Shown piece after piece: positions 8,391-16,981 of a stretch of DNA of 64,000 nucleotides (positions are counted from its first letter, which is position 1; each line of letters opens with the position of its first letter). The position numbers and the translations under genes are program-made. The notes below the pieces were generated by a model. It had not been told where the DNA came from, did not search any database, and was given only the letters and a program-made list of their open reading frames with translations. Origin of the DNA: Oscillospiraceae bacterium. GTDB lineage: Bacteria; Bacillota; Clostridia; Oscillospirales; Acutalibacteraceae. The stretch is taken from assembly GCA_015066345.1 (NCBI GenBank), contig SVOQ01000005.1:1-64000 (forward strand), given 5' to 3'.

Positions 8391-8551
8391 AGCTTTGGCG
8401 CAGAAGTCATTTTTTTGCCCACTCGGAGTATCTATATACACCATCGGGGCAAAGAAAAAGCCTTCTGCATCCAAATTTGAAAATTATTTAATGATTATCA
8501 ACTTTGACGCAGAAGTCATTTTTTCGCCCACTCGGAGTATATTTGTCAAAA
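8391..8551. repeat. ACTCGGAGTAT hairpin repeats between hisIE and the LRR gene
   Basis: Copy 1 (8400-8468) is a composite hairpin: outer arms GCAGAAG/CTTCTGC, middle arms TTGCCC/GGGGCAA, core ACTCGGAGTATC paired imperfectly with ATACACC. Copy 2 (8501-8551) repeats the first 40 bases almost exactly (cgcagaagtcatttttt, gcccactcggagtat) and is closed by TTTGAC/GTCAAA. A related hairpin lies at 21465-21516. Copy 1 could also terminate the his operon. Frames through both copies give similar peptides; these come from the repeat and are not genes. Confidence 0.65.
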
Positions 8552-8566
8552 ACAGGAGGGTTTGCT

Positions 8567-11500
8567 ATGAAAAAAGTTATATCAATGATTTTAGCAATGA
8601 TTATTGTTGTTGGTTGCGTGGCTAACGGTGCAATGCTTGTGAACGCAAACGCGGCTTATACATCGGGCTACTATACATACACAGTTTCAGGTGGAGAAGC
8701 AACAATAACTGATTGCGATACTTCTATAAGCGGAAGTGTTACATTACCAACTACCTTGGGCGGTAATATTGTTACGGCTATTGGTAACGATGCGTTTGAA
8801 GATTGCAACAGAATTACAAGTATTAATTTGGGGTTGAATATTGAAACAGTCGGTAGTTATGCTTTTTCAAATTGTACAGGGCTCAGAACCATTGCTATTC
8901 CTGATAGCGTAACGGAAATTGGCGAAAGAGCCTTTTGGAAATGTACCAGACTTACCGATGTGACTATCGGCAATGGTTTAAAGAAAATACCCCAGAAATG
9001 CTTCGAAAATTGTGAGAACCTTGAGCGTATAGAGTTCGGCTCAGGTATTACGAATATTGGTCCGTATGCATTTTCTTATTGTTCATCATTATCCGAAGTT
9101 GTTTTTAATAATAAGCTTTCTGTTATTGAAGAATACGCTTTTCAAAAGTGTGTTTCGCTTTCAACTATTGAATTACCAATCGGTATGACTGAGGTTGAAG
9201 AATATGCTTTCTATGATTGTGATGGACTTGTATCACTCAATACAGGAAACGGTTTGAAAAAAATAAGCGATTTTGCATTTCATAACTGCGATGCTCTTGA
9301 AAGTGTAGTTATAGGAAACAACGTTACAGAGATTGGTTACGCAGCATTTATGTATTGCGAATCCTTAAATAATCTTGTTATGGGAACAAGCCTTGAAACC
9401 ATAGGAAACTATGCTTTCAGTGACTGTCTTTCGTTACAAAGTGTGATTTTACCCGATTCGCTTACTACTATTGAAGGACACGCATTTCATAACTGCGATT
9501 CTTTGGTTCAGGTTGTAGGCGGTAAAAATATTAATGTTATTGGAAACTATGCTTTTGCATATTCCGAAAAACTTAAAGTAGCCGAGATACCCGAAAATGT
9601 TATTGAGATTTCAGACGGTATGTTTTTACATTGCGAGGGTCTTGAATGGGTTGTTATAAATGCTAATCTTCAGGAAATCGGTATGAATGCTTTTTCCGAG
9701 TGTCCCTCTTTAACCGATGTATTTTATTCCGGTAGCGAAAAAGAATGGGGTTATACAGTAATTGGAAGCGGAAACGATGAACTTTCCCAACCTGATTATC
9801 ATTACTATACTCCCGAACCCGATTATTATCACGCGTACAACCAATCTGAACCAACTTGTATTTCCGATGGCATTGCCGTGTATACTTGTGACCACGGGTA
9901 TATCAGATACAAGGTACTTCCTGCAACGGGTATTCATACAAAATCCGAGTGGAAAGTAAGCACTAATGCTACAACTACCACTCCCGGTAAAAAATACAAG
10001 GAATGTATTTATTGCGGTAAAGATTTAGAAATCGCAGCAATACCCGCTAACGGAAAGAATTATACCGATATTTTTGATAAAGCGGTATTTAAACTCTGGT
10101 GGTCAGTTGCTTTTAGTAATGAAGATAATATTTACGAATTTTCACCTAAACACATTAAATGGTACACCGTCGATAAAATCGACCTTTATACTTATTACGC
10201 GGGTGAAAAAGAAGTAGTTAATGAATATGGTTCATACACATATACCTATGCTGCAATTCCTGCGGATGTTTTTGAGAGCGAAGCCTTAAAACATTTTGAT
10301 ATAAGCGATATAAATATCTTGAAAAATGATACAAAGCATGAACCTGTTTATAATGCCGAAACCAATACTTACGATATGCCTTTTGCAGGTGGTTTTGGTG
10401 ACAGTATTACTTATGTAACCAAAGGATACAAAACCGATGGTATCGGTGGATTTGAGATATATGGTTATACTGTTGAACAGGATTATGAAAAACCTTCTTA
10501 TGCAGTTGAGGGTATCGATTATATAATGCATAATGATTATCCGGCACAGATAGTGAAATGTATAAAGGTTACTGCCGAATATAACGGAACAGATGTTAAA
10601 TTCCTTTCATGGGAAACTATTTCAATTGATGAAGTTCCTGATATTAAATATCTTGTTCATAACCACAATTCTTCTGATTGGATAATCGACAAAAGTGCAA
10701 CCGTAAATACCGCGGGTTCAAAGCACAAAGAATGTACTCTCTGCGAAGAAACTATTGAAACCGTAGTTATTCCTCAACTAAAACCCGCAACCACTAAACT
10801 TTCAAGTGTGGCAAACACTGCAAGTGGTGTTAAAGTAACTTGGGGTAAGGTAAGCGGTGCGGATAAATACATTGTTTACCGTAAAACCTATAATGCAAAA
10901 ACTAAAAAATGGAGTGGTTGGGCAAAACTTAATGATAAAGTAACTACTACTTCTTATGTTGATAAAACTGCAAAAACAGGCACTTACTACCTTTATACAG
11001 TAAGGGCAACTAACGAAGCGGGTAGCGGTGGATATAATACAACGGGTCTTAAAACCTATTTCCTTTCAACACCTAAGATTTCCTCAACCGCAAACGCCAA
11101 TAGTGGTGTAACAGTTAAATGGGGTAAAGTTGCCGGTGCAACAGGGTATATTGTATACCGTAAAACAGGTAACGGAGGTTGGCAGAATCTCGGAAAGACA
11201 ACGGGTACATCATTTACAGATAAAAAAGCAACAGCAGGTGTAACATACAAATACACTATTAGAGCATATTACGGCTCGTACCTTTCATCATTCGATGCAA
11301 ACGGCTCGGCAGTAAGAAGACTTCTTACACCTTCGCTTAAGGGAGTTTCGAGTGCAAAATCAGGTATTACATTTAAATGGAGTAAGGTAACAGGTGCTAC
11401 CGGCTACATCGTTTACCGTAAAACAGGTAACGGCGGTTGGCAGAAGATAGCAACAGTTAAAGGCACTTCAAAAATCAGTTACCTCGATAAGAGTGCAAAA

Positions 11501-11596
11501 AAAGGTGTAACTTATAAGTACACAGTTAAGGCTTATTATGGTACATCAACAAGTTATTACAATACCAAAGGTCTTGCTATAAAAGATAAATATTAA
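8567..11596 (+). CDS. Secreted leucine-rich-repeat (BspA-like) protein with Fn3-like modules
   Basis: 1009 aa from ATG 8567, chosen because AGGAGGG lies 6 bases upstream and a signal peptide follows at once (MKKVISMILAMIIVVGCVANG, cut near NANA). About residues 50-390 are LRR_5 repeats of roughly 23 residues (pattern I.NYAF..C.SL..V.LP..). Two short modules with a conserved KEC..C motif lie on either side of a unique region. The C-terminus has three Fn3-like repeats of about 85-90 residues with the signature VTWGKVSGADKYIVYRKT. No LPXTG motif or C-terminal membrane anchor. Likely secreted and surface-associated; ligand unknown. Longer in-frame extension to 8504 lies in the upstream repeat. 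Confidence 0.88.
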   Translation: MKKVISMILAMIIVVGCVANGAMLVNANAAYTSGYYTYTVSGGEATITDCDTSISGSVTLPTTLGGNIVTAIGNDAFEDCNRITSINLGLNIETVGSYAFSNCTGLRTIAIPDSVTEIGERAFWKCTRLTDVTIGNGLKKIPQKCFENCENLERIEFGSGITNIGPYAFSYCSSLSEVVFNNKLSVIEEYAFQKCVSLSTIELPIGMTEVEEYAFYDCDGLVSLNTGNGLKKISDFAFHNCDALESVVIGNNVTEIGYAAFMYCESLNNLVMGTSLETIGNYAFSDCLSLQSVILPDSLTTIEGHAFHNCDSLVQVVGGKNINVIGNYAFAYSEKLKVAEIPENVIEISDGMFLHCEGLEWVVINANLQEIGMNAFSECPSLTDVFYSGSEKEWGYTVIGSGNDELSQPDYHYYTPEPDYYHAYNQSEPTCISDGIAVYTCDHGYIRYKVLPATGIHTKSEWKVSTNATTTTPGKKYKECIYCGKDLEIAAIPANGKNYTDIFDKAVFKLWWSVAFSNEDNIYEFSPKHIKWYTVDKIDLYTYYAGEKEVVNEYGSYTYTYAAIPADVFESEALKHFDISDINILKNDTKHEPVYNAETNTYDMPFAGGFGDSITYVTKGYKTDGIGGFEIYGYTVEQDYEKPSYAVEGIDYIMHNDYPAQIVKCIKVTAEYNGTDVKFLSWETISIDEVPDIKYLVHNHNSSDWIIDKSATVNTAGSKHKECTLCEETIETVVIPQLKPATTKLSSVANTASGVKVTWGKVSGADKYIVYRKTYNAKTKKWSGWAKLNDKVTTTSYVDKTAKTGTYYLYTVRATNEAGSGGYNTTGLKTYFLSTPKISSTANANSGVTVKWGKVAGATGYIVYRKTGNGGWQNLGKTTGTSFTDKKATAGVTYKYTIRAYYGSYLSSFDANGSAVRRLLTPSLKGVSSAKSGITFKWSKVTGATGYIVYRKTGNGGWQKIATVKGTSKISYLDKSAKKGVTYKYTVKAYYGTSTSYYNTKGLAIKDKY

Positions 11597-11602
11597 TTGA
11601 AA

Positions 11603-11627
11603 ATCTCCGCAGAAATGCGGAGGTTTT
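11603..11627 (+). terminator. Terminator of the LRR gene
   Basis: CTCCGC / GCGGAG stem with a 6-base loop, flanked by AAAA and GTTTT, 8 bases after the stop codon. Confidence 0.75.
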
Positions 11628-11773
11628 CTGTTGTCAAAAAAACTTGTCGAAATTTGTCATAAATGCGAATTGAAAAGAATTATAAATAAGAACATAATTA
11701 CAATGTATATTTGTGTTAACAAAATAAAATTTTCTTATTGTTACGCGGATTTAATAAGGGGAACGTGAATGTG

Positions 11774-12604
11774 ATGGATAATTTGAATAACAATCAAAAT
11801 ACAGTTAACGACAACAAAATTGAACCAAACTCTCAACCACCCAAAAAGAAAAAATCAAAAGCCAAGGGTGCTATAATAGCCCTTGTAATTGCTTTGATTC
11901 TTTGTATTATTGTGATAATCGGGCTTGTTGTTTTAGGTGCTCTTGGTGTGTTGGGTGTAGGTGTCGCGGGTTTGTTTATGTTCAATAAAACGGAAACACC
12001 GAAAACAACTGATGTTGCGGTAGTTGAAACCGATGAACTCACCACCGAGGTTACTACAATAGAGACTACGGAAGTTATTACTACTGAACCTGAAATTTCC
12101 GAGATTTATGGCGATTATGTGACTTCACCCGAGGAATATTACGGCACTGATTCATTCTACATAACTTACGATACACCCGCCCACGCAGGGGTTAATTTAA
12201 GGGAAACCCCGGAGGACGATAGTGTGAAAATAATGGTTCTTCCCGAGGGTACGGCAGTCACAAGGTTATACGAAGCGGGTGAAACCACCGAAACGAAGTA
12301 CATTTTAGTTTCCGTTGTGGTTGACGGTGTTGAGTATACGGGTTATGTTATGCAAAGGTACGTTTCACCATTCAGCGGTGCATCCTTTGATAGCTACGTC
12401 AGTTACAATACCCCAAGTCACGCGGGGCTTGTATTGAGGGAAACCTCTGACGGTAACAGTAAAAAAATCATGGTTATACCCGAGGGTACCGAGCTTCGTG
12501 TTACCGACAATACCACGGGTGCTTATTGGGCGGTAGATGCCTTCTATAATGGCGATATTTACAGTGGTTATGTTTTGGCGAAATATATTGAAAGCGATTA
12601 TTAA
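11774..12604 (+). CDS. Membrane-anchored protein with two SH3-like domains
   Basis: 276 aa. The N-terminus (about 35 residues) is rich in Asn and Lys, followed by one long hydrophobic segment (IIALVIALILCIIVIIGL and onward), then a Thr/Glu-rich linker (TTEVTTIETTEVITTEPE), then two bacterial SH3 (SH3b) repeats, each beginning ITYDTPAHAGVNLRET or SYNTPSHAGLVLRET. Topology is cytoplasmic N-terminus with the SH3 pair outside, where such domains typically bind cell wall. ATG 11774 is 12 bases from AAGGGG; GTG 11771 or 11765 are alternatives. Ends 35 bases before the first TIR gene; a shared function is not shown. Confidence 0.75.
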   Translation: MDNLNNNQNTVNDNKIEPNSQPPKKKKSKAKGAIIALVIALILCIIVIIGLVVLGALGVLGVGVAGLFMFNKTETPKTTDVAVVETDELTTEVTTIETTEVITTEPEISEIYGDYVTSPEEYYGTDSFYITYDTPAHAGVNLRETPEDDSVKIMVLPEGTAVTRLYEAGETTETKYILVSVVVDGVEYTGYVMQRYVSPFSGASFDSYVSYNTPSHAGLVLRETSDGNSKKIMVIPEGTELRVTDNTTGAYWAVDAFYNGDIYSGYVLAKYIESDY

Positions 12605-12639
12605 TAATTTCATTTTCATTTTGATTTTAGGGGTTAATT

Positions 12640-14742
12640 ATGGCAGTTTTTAAATGTAAAATGTGTGGAGGAGCACTACAACTTAATGAAAATTTACCTG
12701 TGGGTATTTGCCCTTATTGCGGCTCGCAACAAACTTTCCCTAAGGTTGATGATGAAAAGAAGCTTGCATTGTTCAATAGGGCTAATAATCTTCGTTTCAA
12801 AAGTGAATTCGATAAGGCTGCAGGTATATATGAGTCTATTGTTTCGGAATTTCCGAACGAGGCAGAAGCATATTGGGGCTTGGTTCTTTGCAAATACGGT
12901 ATTGAATACGTAGATGACCCTGCCGAGGCCAGAAAGGTTCCCACTTGTCATAGAACCTTGCCTACTTCCATTATGAGGGATGAGGATTTTCAACAGGCTT
13001 GTGAGAACTCCGATATTGCCTCAAGGGTTTTCTATCGTGAAGAAGCTAAGATTATTGACGGTATCCAGAAGAAAATTCTTGAAATTGCCAACACAGAGGA
13101 ACCTTATGATATTTTCATTTGCTACAAAGAAAATGATGATATCACAGGTACTCGTACCGAGGACAGTTCTATGGCACAGGACATATATACAGCTTTTACC
13201 GAGATGGGTTACAAGGTTTTCTATGCCCGTAATTCTCTCCGTAAAGTGGCGGGTACTGAGTACGAGCCCTACATATATTCAGCTCTTTCCAGTGCAAAGG
13301 TTATGCTTGCTATTGGTACTAAATACGAGTATTACGATGCTGTTTGGGTTAAAAATGAGTGGTCACGTTATCTTTCAATGATGGCTGAGGATAAAACAAA
13401 GCACCTTATACCTTGCTTTAAGAATATGGATGCTTATGATATTCCCGAAGAATTCAGTAATATGCAGGCTCTCGATATGGCGGATATGATGTTCTTTAAC
13501 AGTCTTGAGGCAAGTGTAAAAAGAGTTTTGTGTTTGGAAAATAAATCTAAAACCTCCGAACCTCCTGTGCAAAATAACAACACCGGTGAGACGGCAACAA
13601 TTGATACTCTTTTAAAAAGAATTTTTATTTTCCTTGAGGATGGGGCTTGGAACAATGCCGACGAATACTGTGAAAAGGTACTTGATATTGACCCTGAGAA
13701 TGCCCAGGCTTATCTTGGTAAATTAATGGTGGAACTTCATGTAAAAAAACAGGCTGATTTGAAAAACCAACCCGAGTTTTTTAACGAAAGTTCTAATTAT
13801 CAAAAAATCTTACGTTATGCCGATGTTAAATTAAAAAGCACTATAATCGGATATTTGAATGAAATTAACATTCGAAAAATCGAAGAAAAACGACTTGATG
13901 AGAGAAGAAAGAACGAAGAACTAAAGCAAAGGAAGAAAAACGTATTATTAGCAGCTCGGATTGATAATTTTATTGATATAACTGTTGGCGTTATGGCTAA
14001 CGGTACTGTCCGGGTTACTCGCAAAAAGGATAAGTATAATACAGTTAGTTGGTCTGATATAGCAGGTGTTTCTATCGGTTATTCCCATTTGGTAGGTTTA
14101 AAAACTAATGGGACTGTTGTAGCTAACGGACGCAATTGGGACGGGCAGTGTAATGTTTCCGGTTGGAGGAATATTGTAAGCGTTTCCGCCGGAAATTATC
14201 ATACTGTTGGTTTAACTTCTGACGGTACTGTTGTTTCAACAGGCCATAATTCTTATGGTCAGTGTAATATTACAGGGTGGAAAGACATAGTGTCAATTTC
14301 TGCTGGCTCGTGGCATACACTTGGTTTGAAATCTGATGGAACAGTTACTGCAACCGGTGATAATGGTTTTGGTGAATGTAATGTAGCCAGTTGGACGGAT
14401 ATTATTGCAATTTCCGGCGGGTTTAAACACACGGTAGGGCTGAAAGTTGACGGTACAGTTGTTGCTGTAGGTAAAAATAAACATGGACAGTGCAATGTAA
14501 ATAGTTGGTCAAATATAATAGCTGTTGCTGCAGGGGAGGAGTTTACTATTGGATTAAAAGATGATGGTACTGTTGTCTATACAGGAAGTAACGAATCCCG
14601 GAAATGTGATGTTTCAGGTTGGAAAAATATAATTGCAGTTTCTGCAGGTCATCTCGCATTCGGAATTAAGGCTAATGGTACTGTTGTTGCTACAGATAAA
14701 TACTCATCCGGATGTGCTGTGGATAATTGGAAGCTTTTCTGA
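12640..14742 (+). CDS. TIR-domain protein 1: zinc ribbon, TIR, TPR-like segment, RCC1-like repeats
   Basis: 700 aa. Order: zinc ribbon with Cys 6, 9, 24 and 27; helical TPR-like region about 40-150; TIR domain about 155-295 starting YDIFICYKEN; a TPR-like segment (about 330-370, IFLEDGAWNNADEYCEKVL); a charged coil; then about six RCC1-like repeats of 38 residues to the C-terminus (VSAGNYHTVGLTSDGTVVST type). The TIR catalytic-type Glu is present in WVKNE (Glu240), so NAD hydrolysis is possible but unproven. No signal peptide, so cytoplasmic. The first 300 residues are nearly identical to TIR protein 2 and similar to protein 3. Bacterial TIR proteins often act in anti-phage defence; that role here is inference. 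Confidence 0.85.
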   Translation: MAVFKCKMCGGALQLNENLPVGICPYCGSQQTFPKVDDEKKLALFNRANNLRFKSEFDKAAGIYESIVSEFPNEAEAYWGLVLCKYGIEYVDDPAEARKVPTCHRTLPTSIMRDEDFQQACENSDIASRVFYREEAKIIDGIQKKILEIANTEEPYDIFICYKENDDITGTRTEDSSMAQDIYTAFTEMGYKVFYARNSLRKVAGTEYEPYIYSALSSAKVMLAIGTKYEYYDAVWVKNEWSRYLSMMAEDKTKHLIPCFKNMDAYDIPEEFSNMQALDMADMMFFNSLEASVKRVLCLENKSKTSEPPVQNNNTGETATIDTLLKRIFIFLEDGAWNNADEYCEKVLDIDPENAQAYLGKLMVELHVKKQADLKNQPEFFNESSNYQKILRYADVKLKSTIIGYLNEINIRKIEEKRLDERRKNEELKQRKKNVLLAARIDNFIDITVGVMANGTVRVTRKKDKYNTVSWSDIAGVSIGYSHLVGLKTNGTVVANGRNWDGQCNVSGWRNIVSVSAGNYHTVGLTSDGTVVSTGHNSYGQCNITGWKDIVSISAGSWHTLGLKSDGTVTATGDNGFGECNVASWTDIIAISGGFKHTVGLKVDGTVVAVGKNKHGQCNVNSWSNIIAVAAGEEFTIGLKDDGTVVYTGSNESRKCDVSGWKNIIAVSAGHLAFGIKANGTVVATDKYSSGCAVDNWKLF

Positions 14743-14799
14743 TGATGTGAATCGCTTCAATTGAATATATAGGATTTTAAAATTTTAGGAGTAATAAAT

Positions 14800-16818
14800 A
14801 TGGCAGTATTCAAATGTAAAATGTGCGGGGGAGCACTTGAGATTAATGAAAATCAAACTGTTGTGACTTGTATATATTGCGGTTCACAACAGACTCTTCC
14901 TAAAATTGATGATGAAAAGAAGTTGGCACTGTTTAACAGGGCAAATAATCTTCGTTTCAAAAGTGAATTTGATAAGGCTGCAGGTATATATGAGTCTATC
15001 GTATCGGAATTTCCGGACGAAGCCGAGGCTTATTGGGGTCTTGTGCTTTGTAAATATGGTATTGAATACGTTGATGACCCTGCCGATGCCAAGAAGATTC
15101 CCACTTGTCATAGAACCTTGCCTACTTCCATTATGAAGGACGAGGATTTTCAGCAGGCTTGTGAGAACGCAGATATCAGTGCCAAAATGCTTTATCGTGA
15201 AGAGGCTAAGGTTATTGATGGTATCCAGAAGAAAATTCTTGAAATTGCCAACACAGAGGAACCTTATGATATTTTCATTTGCTACAAAGAAAATGATGAT
15301 ATCACAGGTACTCGTACCGAGGACAGTTCTATGGCACAGGATATATATACAGCTTTTACCGAGATGGGTTACAAGGTTTTCTATGCTCGTAATTCTCTTC
15401 GCAAAGTAGCCGGAACTGAATACGAGCCCTACATATATTCAGCTCTTTCAAGTGCAAAGGTTATGCTTGCCATTGGTACTAAATACGAGTATTACGATGC
15501 AGTTTGGGTTAAGAACGAGTGGAGCCGTTATCTTTCAATGATGGCTGAGGACAAAACAAAGCACCTTATTCCTTGCTTTAAGAATATGGATGCCTATGAT
15601 ATTCCTGAAGAATTCAGTAATATGCAGGCTCTTGATATGTCGGATATGATGTTCTTTAACAGTCTCGAAACCAGTATAAAAAGGATTTTAGTTGCCAATA
15701 AAACCTCAACAAAGAAAACTTATAATTCAAAATCAAATAACAATTCTCGTGAGTTAGCTTTCGAGGATGGTTATTACGTTGGTGAATCTATTGCAGACCA
15801 GCCTAACGGATTTGGTACTCGTGTGTGGTCTGACGGCAGCAAGTATGAAGGTGAATGGAAGTATGGTAAACAGGATGGACAGGGAACTATTACCAATACG
15901 GACGGCAGTTCCTGGACCGGTGAATTTAAAAACGGTAAGGAATGGACAGGAAAAGGTACTTTTTATTTAACAGACGGCAGTAAATATGTCGGTGATATTG
16001 TAAATGCAAAGCGTGAAGGCAAAGGTGAATTATATTGTGCAAATGGTGATGTCTATGACGGCAAATTTGAAGATGACGAATTCGAGGGAGACGGAACATA
16101 TACCTACAAGGATGGTAGTATCTGGGCAGGCGAATTTATAGTTGGTAAAAGGCTGAACGGTAAAGGTGTAGCTTATTACGAAAACGGCGATAAATATGAA
16201 GGTGAAATTGTTTACGGTAAAAGAGAAGGGCAAGGAACTCTTACGAGAAAAGATGGTAGCACCTGGATTGGTGAATTTAAAGACGGTAAAGAATGGACAG
16301 GTATAGGGCTAGTTTTTTATAAAAACGGTGAAAAATACGAAGGAAAGCTTGTAGATGGTAAGAGTGTCGGACAGGGTACATATTGGTTTGCTGATGGTAA
16401 AAAGTATATAGGTGAGTTCGTTAACAGTGTGTGTACGGGCAAGGGTAAATTATACTGGCCGAACGGTGACAGATATGAAGGTCAATTTGTAAACGGTATA
16501 AGAGAAGGTCAGGGAACATACATCTATAGCGATGGTGGTACGTGGATTGGTGAATTTAAAAATAATTCATCTTGGAATGGCAAAGGAACGCTTCATTTTG
16601 TAAATGGAACCAAGTATGATGGCGATTTAGCAAACGGAAAAGTACATGGACAAGGAACATTTACCCATAAAAACGGAAGCACTTGGACAGGCGAATTCAA
16701 AGAAGGTTCGCCGTGGAACGGAGAAGGTACATGGTACAAAAAAGACGGTTCCTATATTAAGGGGAAAATCCGTAAGGGTGCACCAACTGTGTTTGGCAGC
16801 ACTTATTTTCCAAAATAA
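14800..16818 (+). CDS. TIR-domain protein 2: zinc ribbon, TIR, fourteen MORN repeats
   Basis: 672 aa. Residues 1-300 repeat the front half of TIR protein 1: zinc ribbon (Cys 6, 9, 24, 27), helical region, TIR with Glu240 in WVKNE. DNA identity to the first gene is very high over 15241-15390. The back half differs entirely: about fourteen MORN repeats (about 325-660) of the form GQGTxxxxDGSxWTGEF. Repeats largely alternate between a Y(E/D)G type and a W(T/I)G type. MORN repeats bind lipids or proteins in other systems. The TPR-like segment of proteins 1 and 3 is absent. Preceded by AGGAG 9 bases upstream. Confidence 0.85.
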   Translation: MAVFKCKMCGGALEINENQTVVTCIYCGSQQTLPKIDDEKKLALFNRANNLRFKSEFDKAAGIYESIVSEFPDEAEAYWGLVLCKYGIEYVDDPADAKKIPTCHRTLPTSIMKDEDFQQACENADISAKMLYREEAKVIDGIQKKILEIANTEEPYDIFICYKENDDITGTRTEDSSMAQDIYTAFTEMGYKVFYARNSLRKVAGTEYEPYIYSALSSAKVMLAIGTKYEYYDAVWVKNEWSRYLSMMAEDKTKHLIPCFKNMDAYDIPEEFSNMQALDMSDMMFFNSLETSIKRILVANKTSTKKTYNSKSNNNSRELAFEDGYYVGESIADQPNGFGTRVWSDGSKYEGEWKYGKQDGQGTITNTDGSSWTGEFKNGKEWTGKGTFYLTDGSKYVGDIVNAKREGKGELYCANGDVYDGKFEDDEFEGDGTYTYKDGSIWAGEFIVGKRLNGKGVAYYENGDKYEGEIVYGKREGQGTLTRKDGSTWIGEFKDGKEWTGIGLVFYKNGEKYEGKLVDGKSVGQGTYWFADGKKYIGEFVNSVCTGKGKLYWPNGDRYEGQFVNGIREGQGTYIYSDGGTWIGEFKNNSSWNGKGTLHFVNGTKYDGDLANGKVHGQGTFTHKNGSTWTGEFKEGSPWNGEGTWYKKDGSYIKGKIRKGAPTVFGSTYFPK

Positions 16819-16981
16819 TTGGTCGTATTTGCAACCCAAAAATCTTTGTGAACAACAATAGTATGAACATATAGTTTACGCGGTTTATGTTCGTGCTTTT
16901 GCTTCCAATTCACTAATAAATGTTCTCTTCGCGAGAAGAGAAAAACTTTATTAGGATTTTAAAATTTCAGGAGTAATAGTT

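Noticed and set aside
8395-8625. Short frame starting MAQKSFFCPLGV after hisIE
   Set aside because: It is a translation of the ACTCGGAGTAT hairpin repeat; the same peptide type arises at the second repeat copy and at the false upstream extension of the LRR gene.
14743-14799. Possible frameshift joining TIR genes 1 and 2
   Set aside because: Each gene has its own start, ribosome site and a complete zinc ribbon; the similarity reflects duplication.
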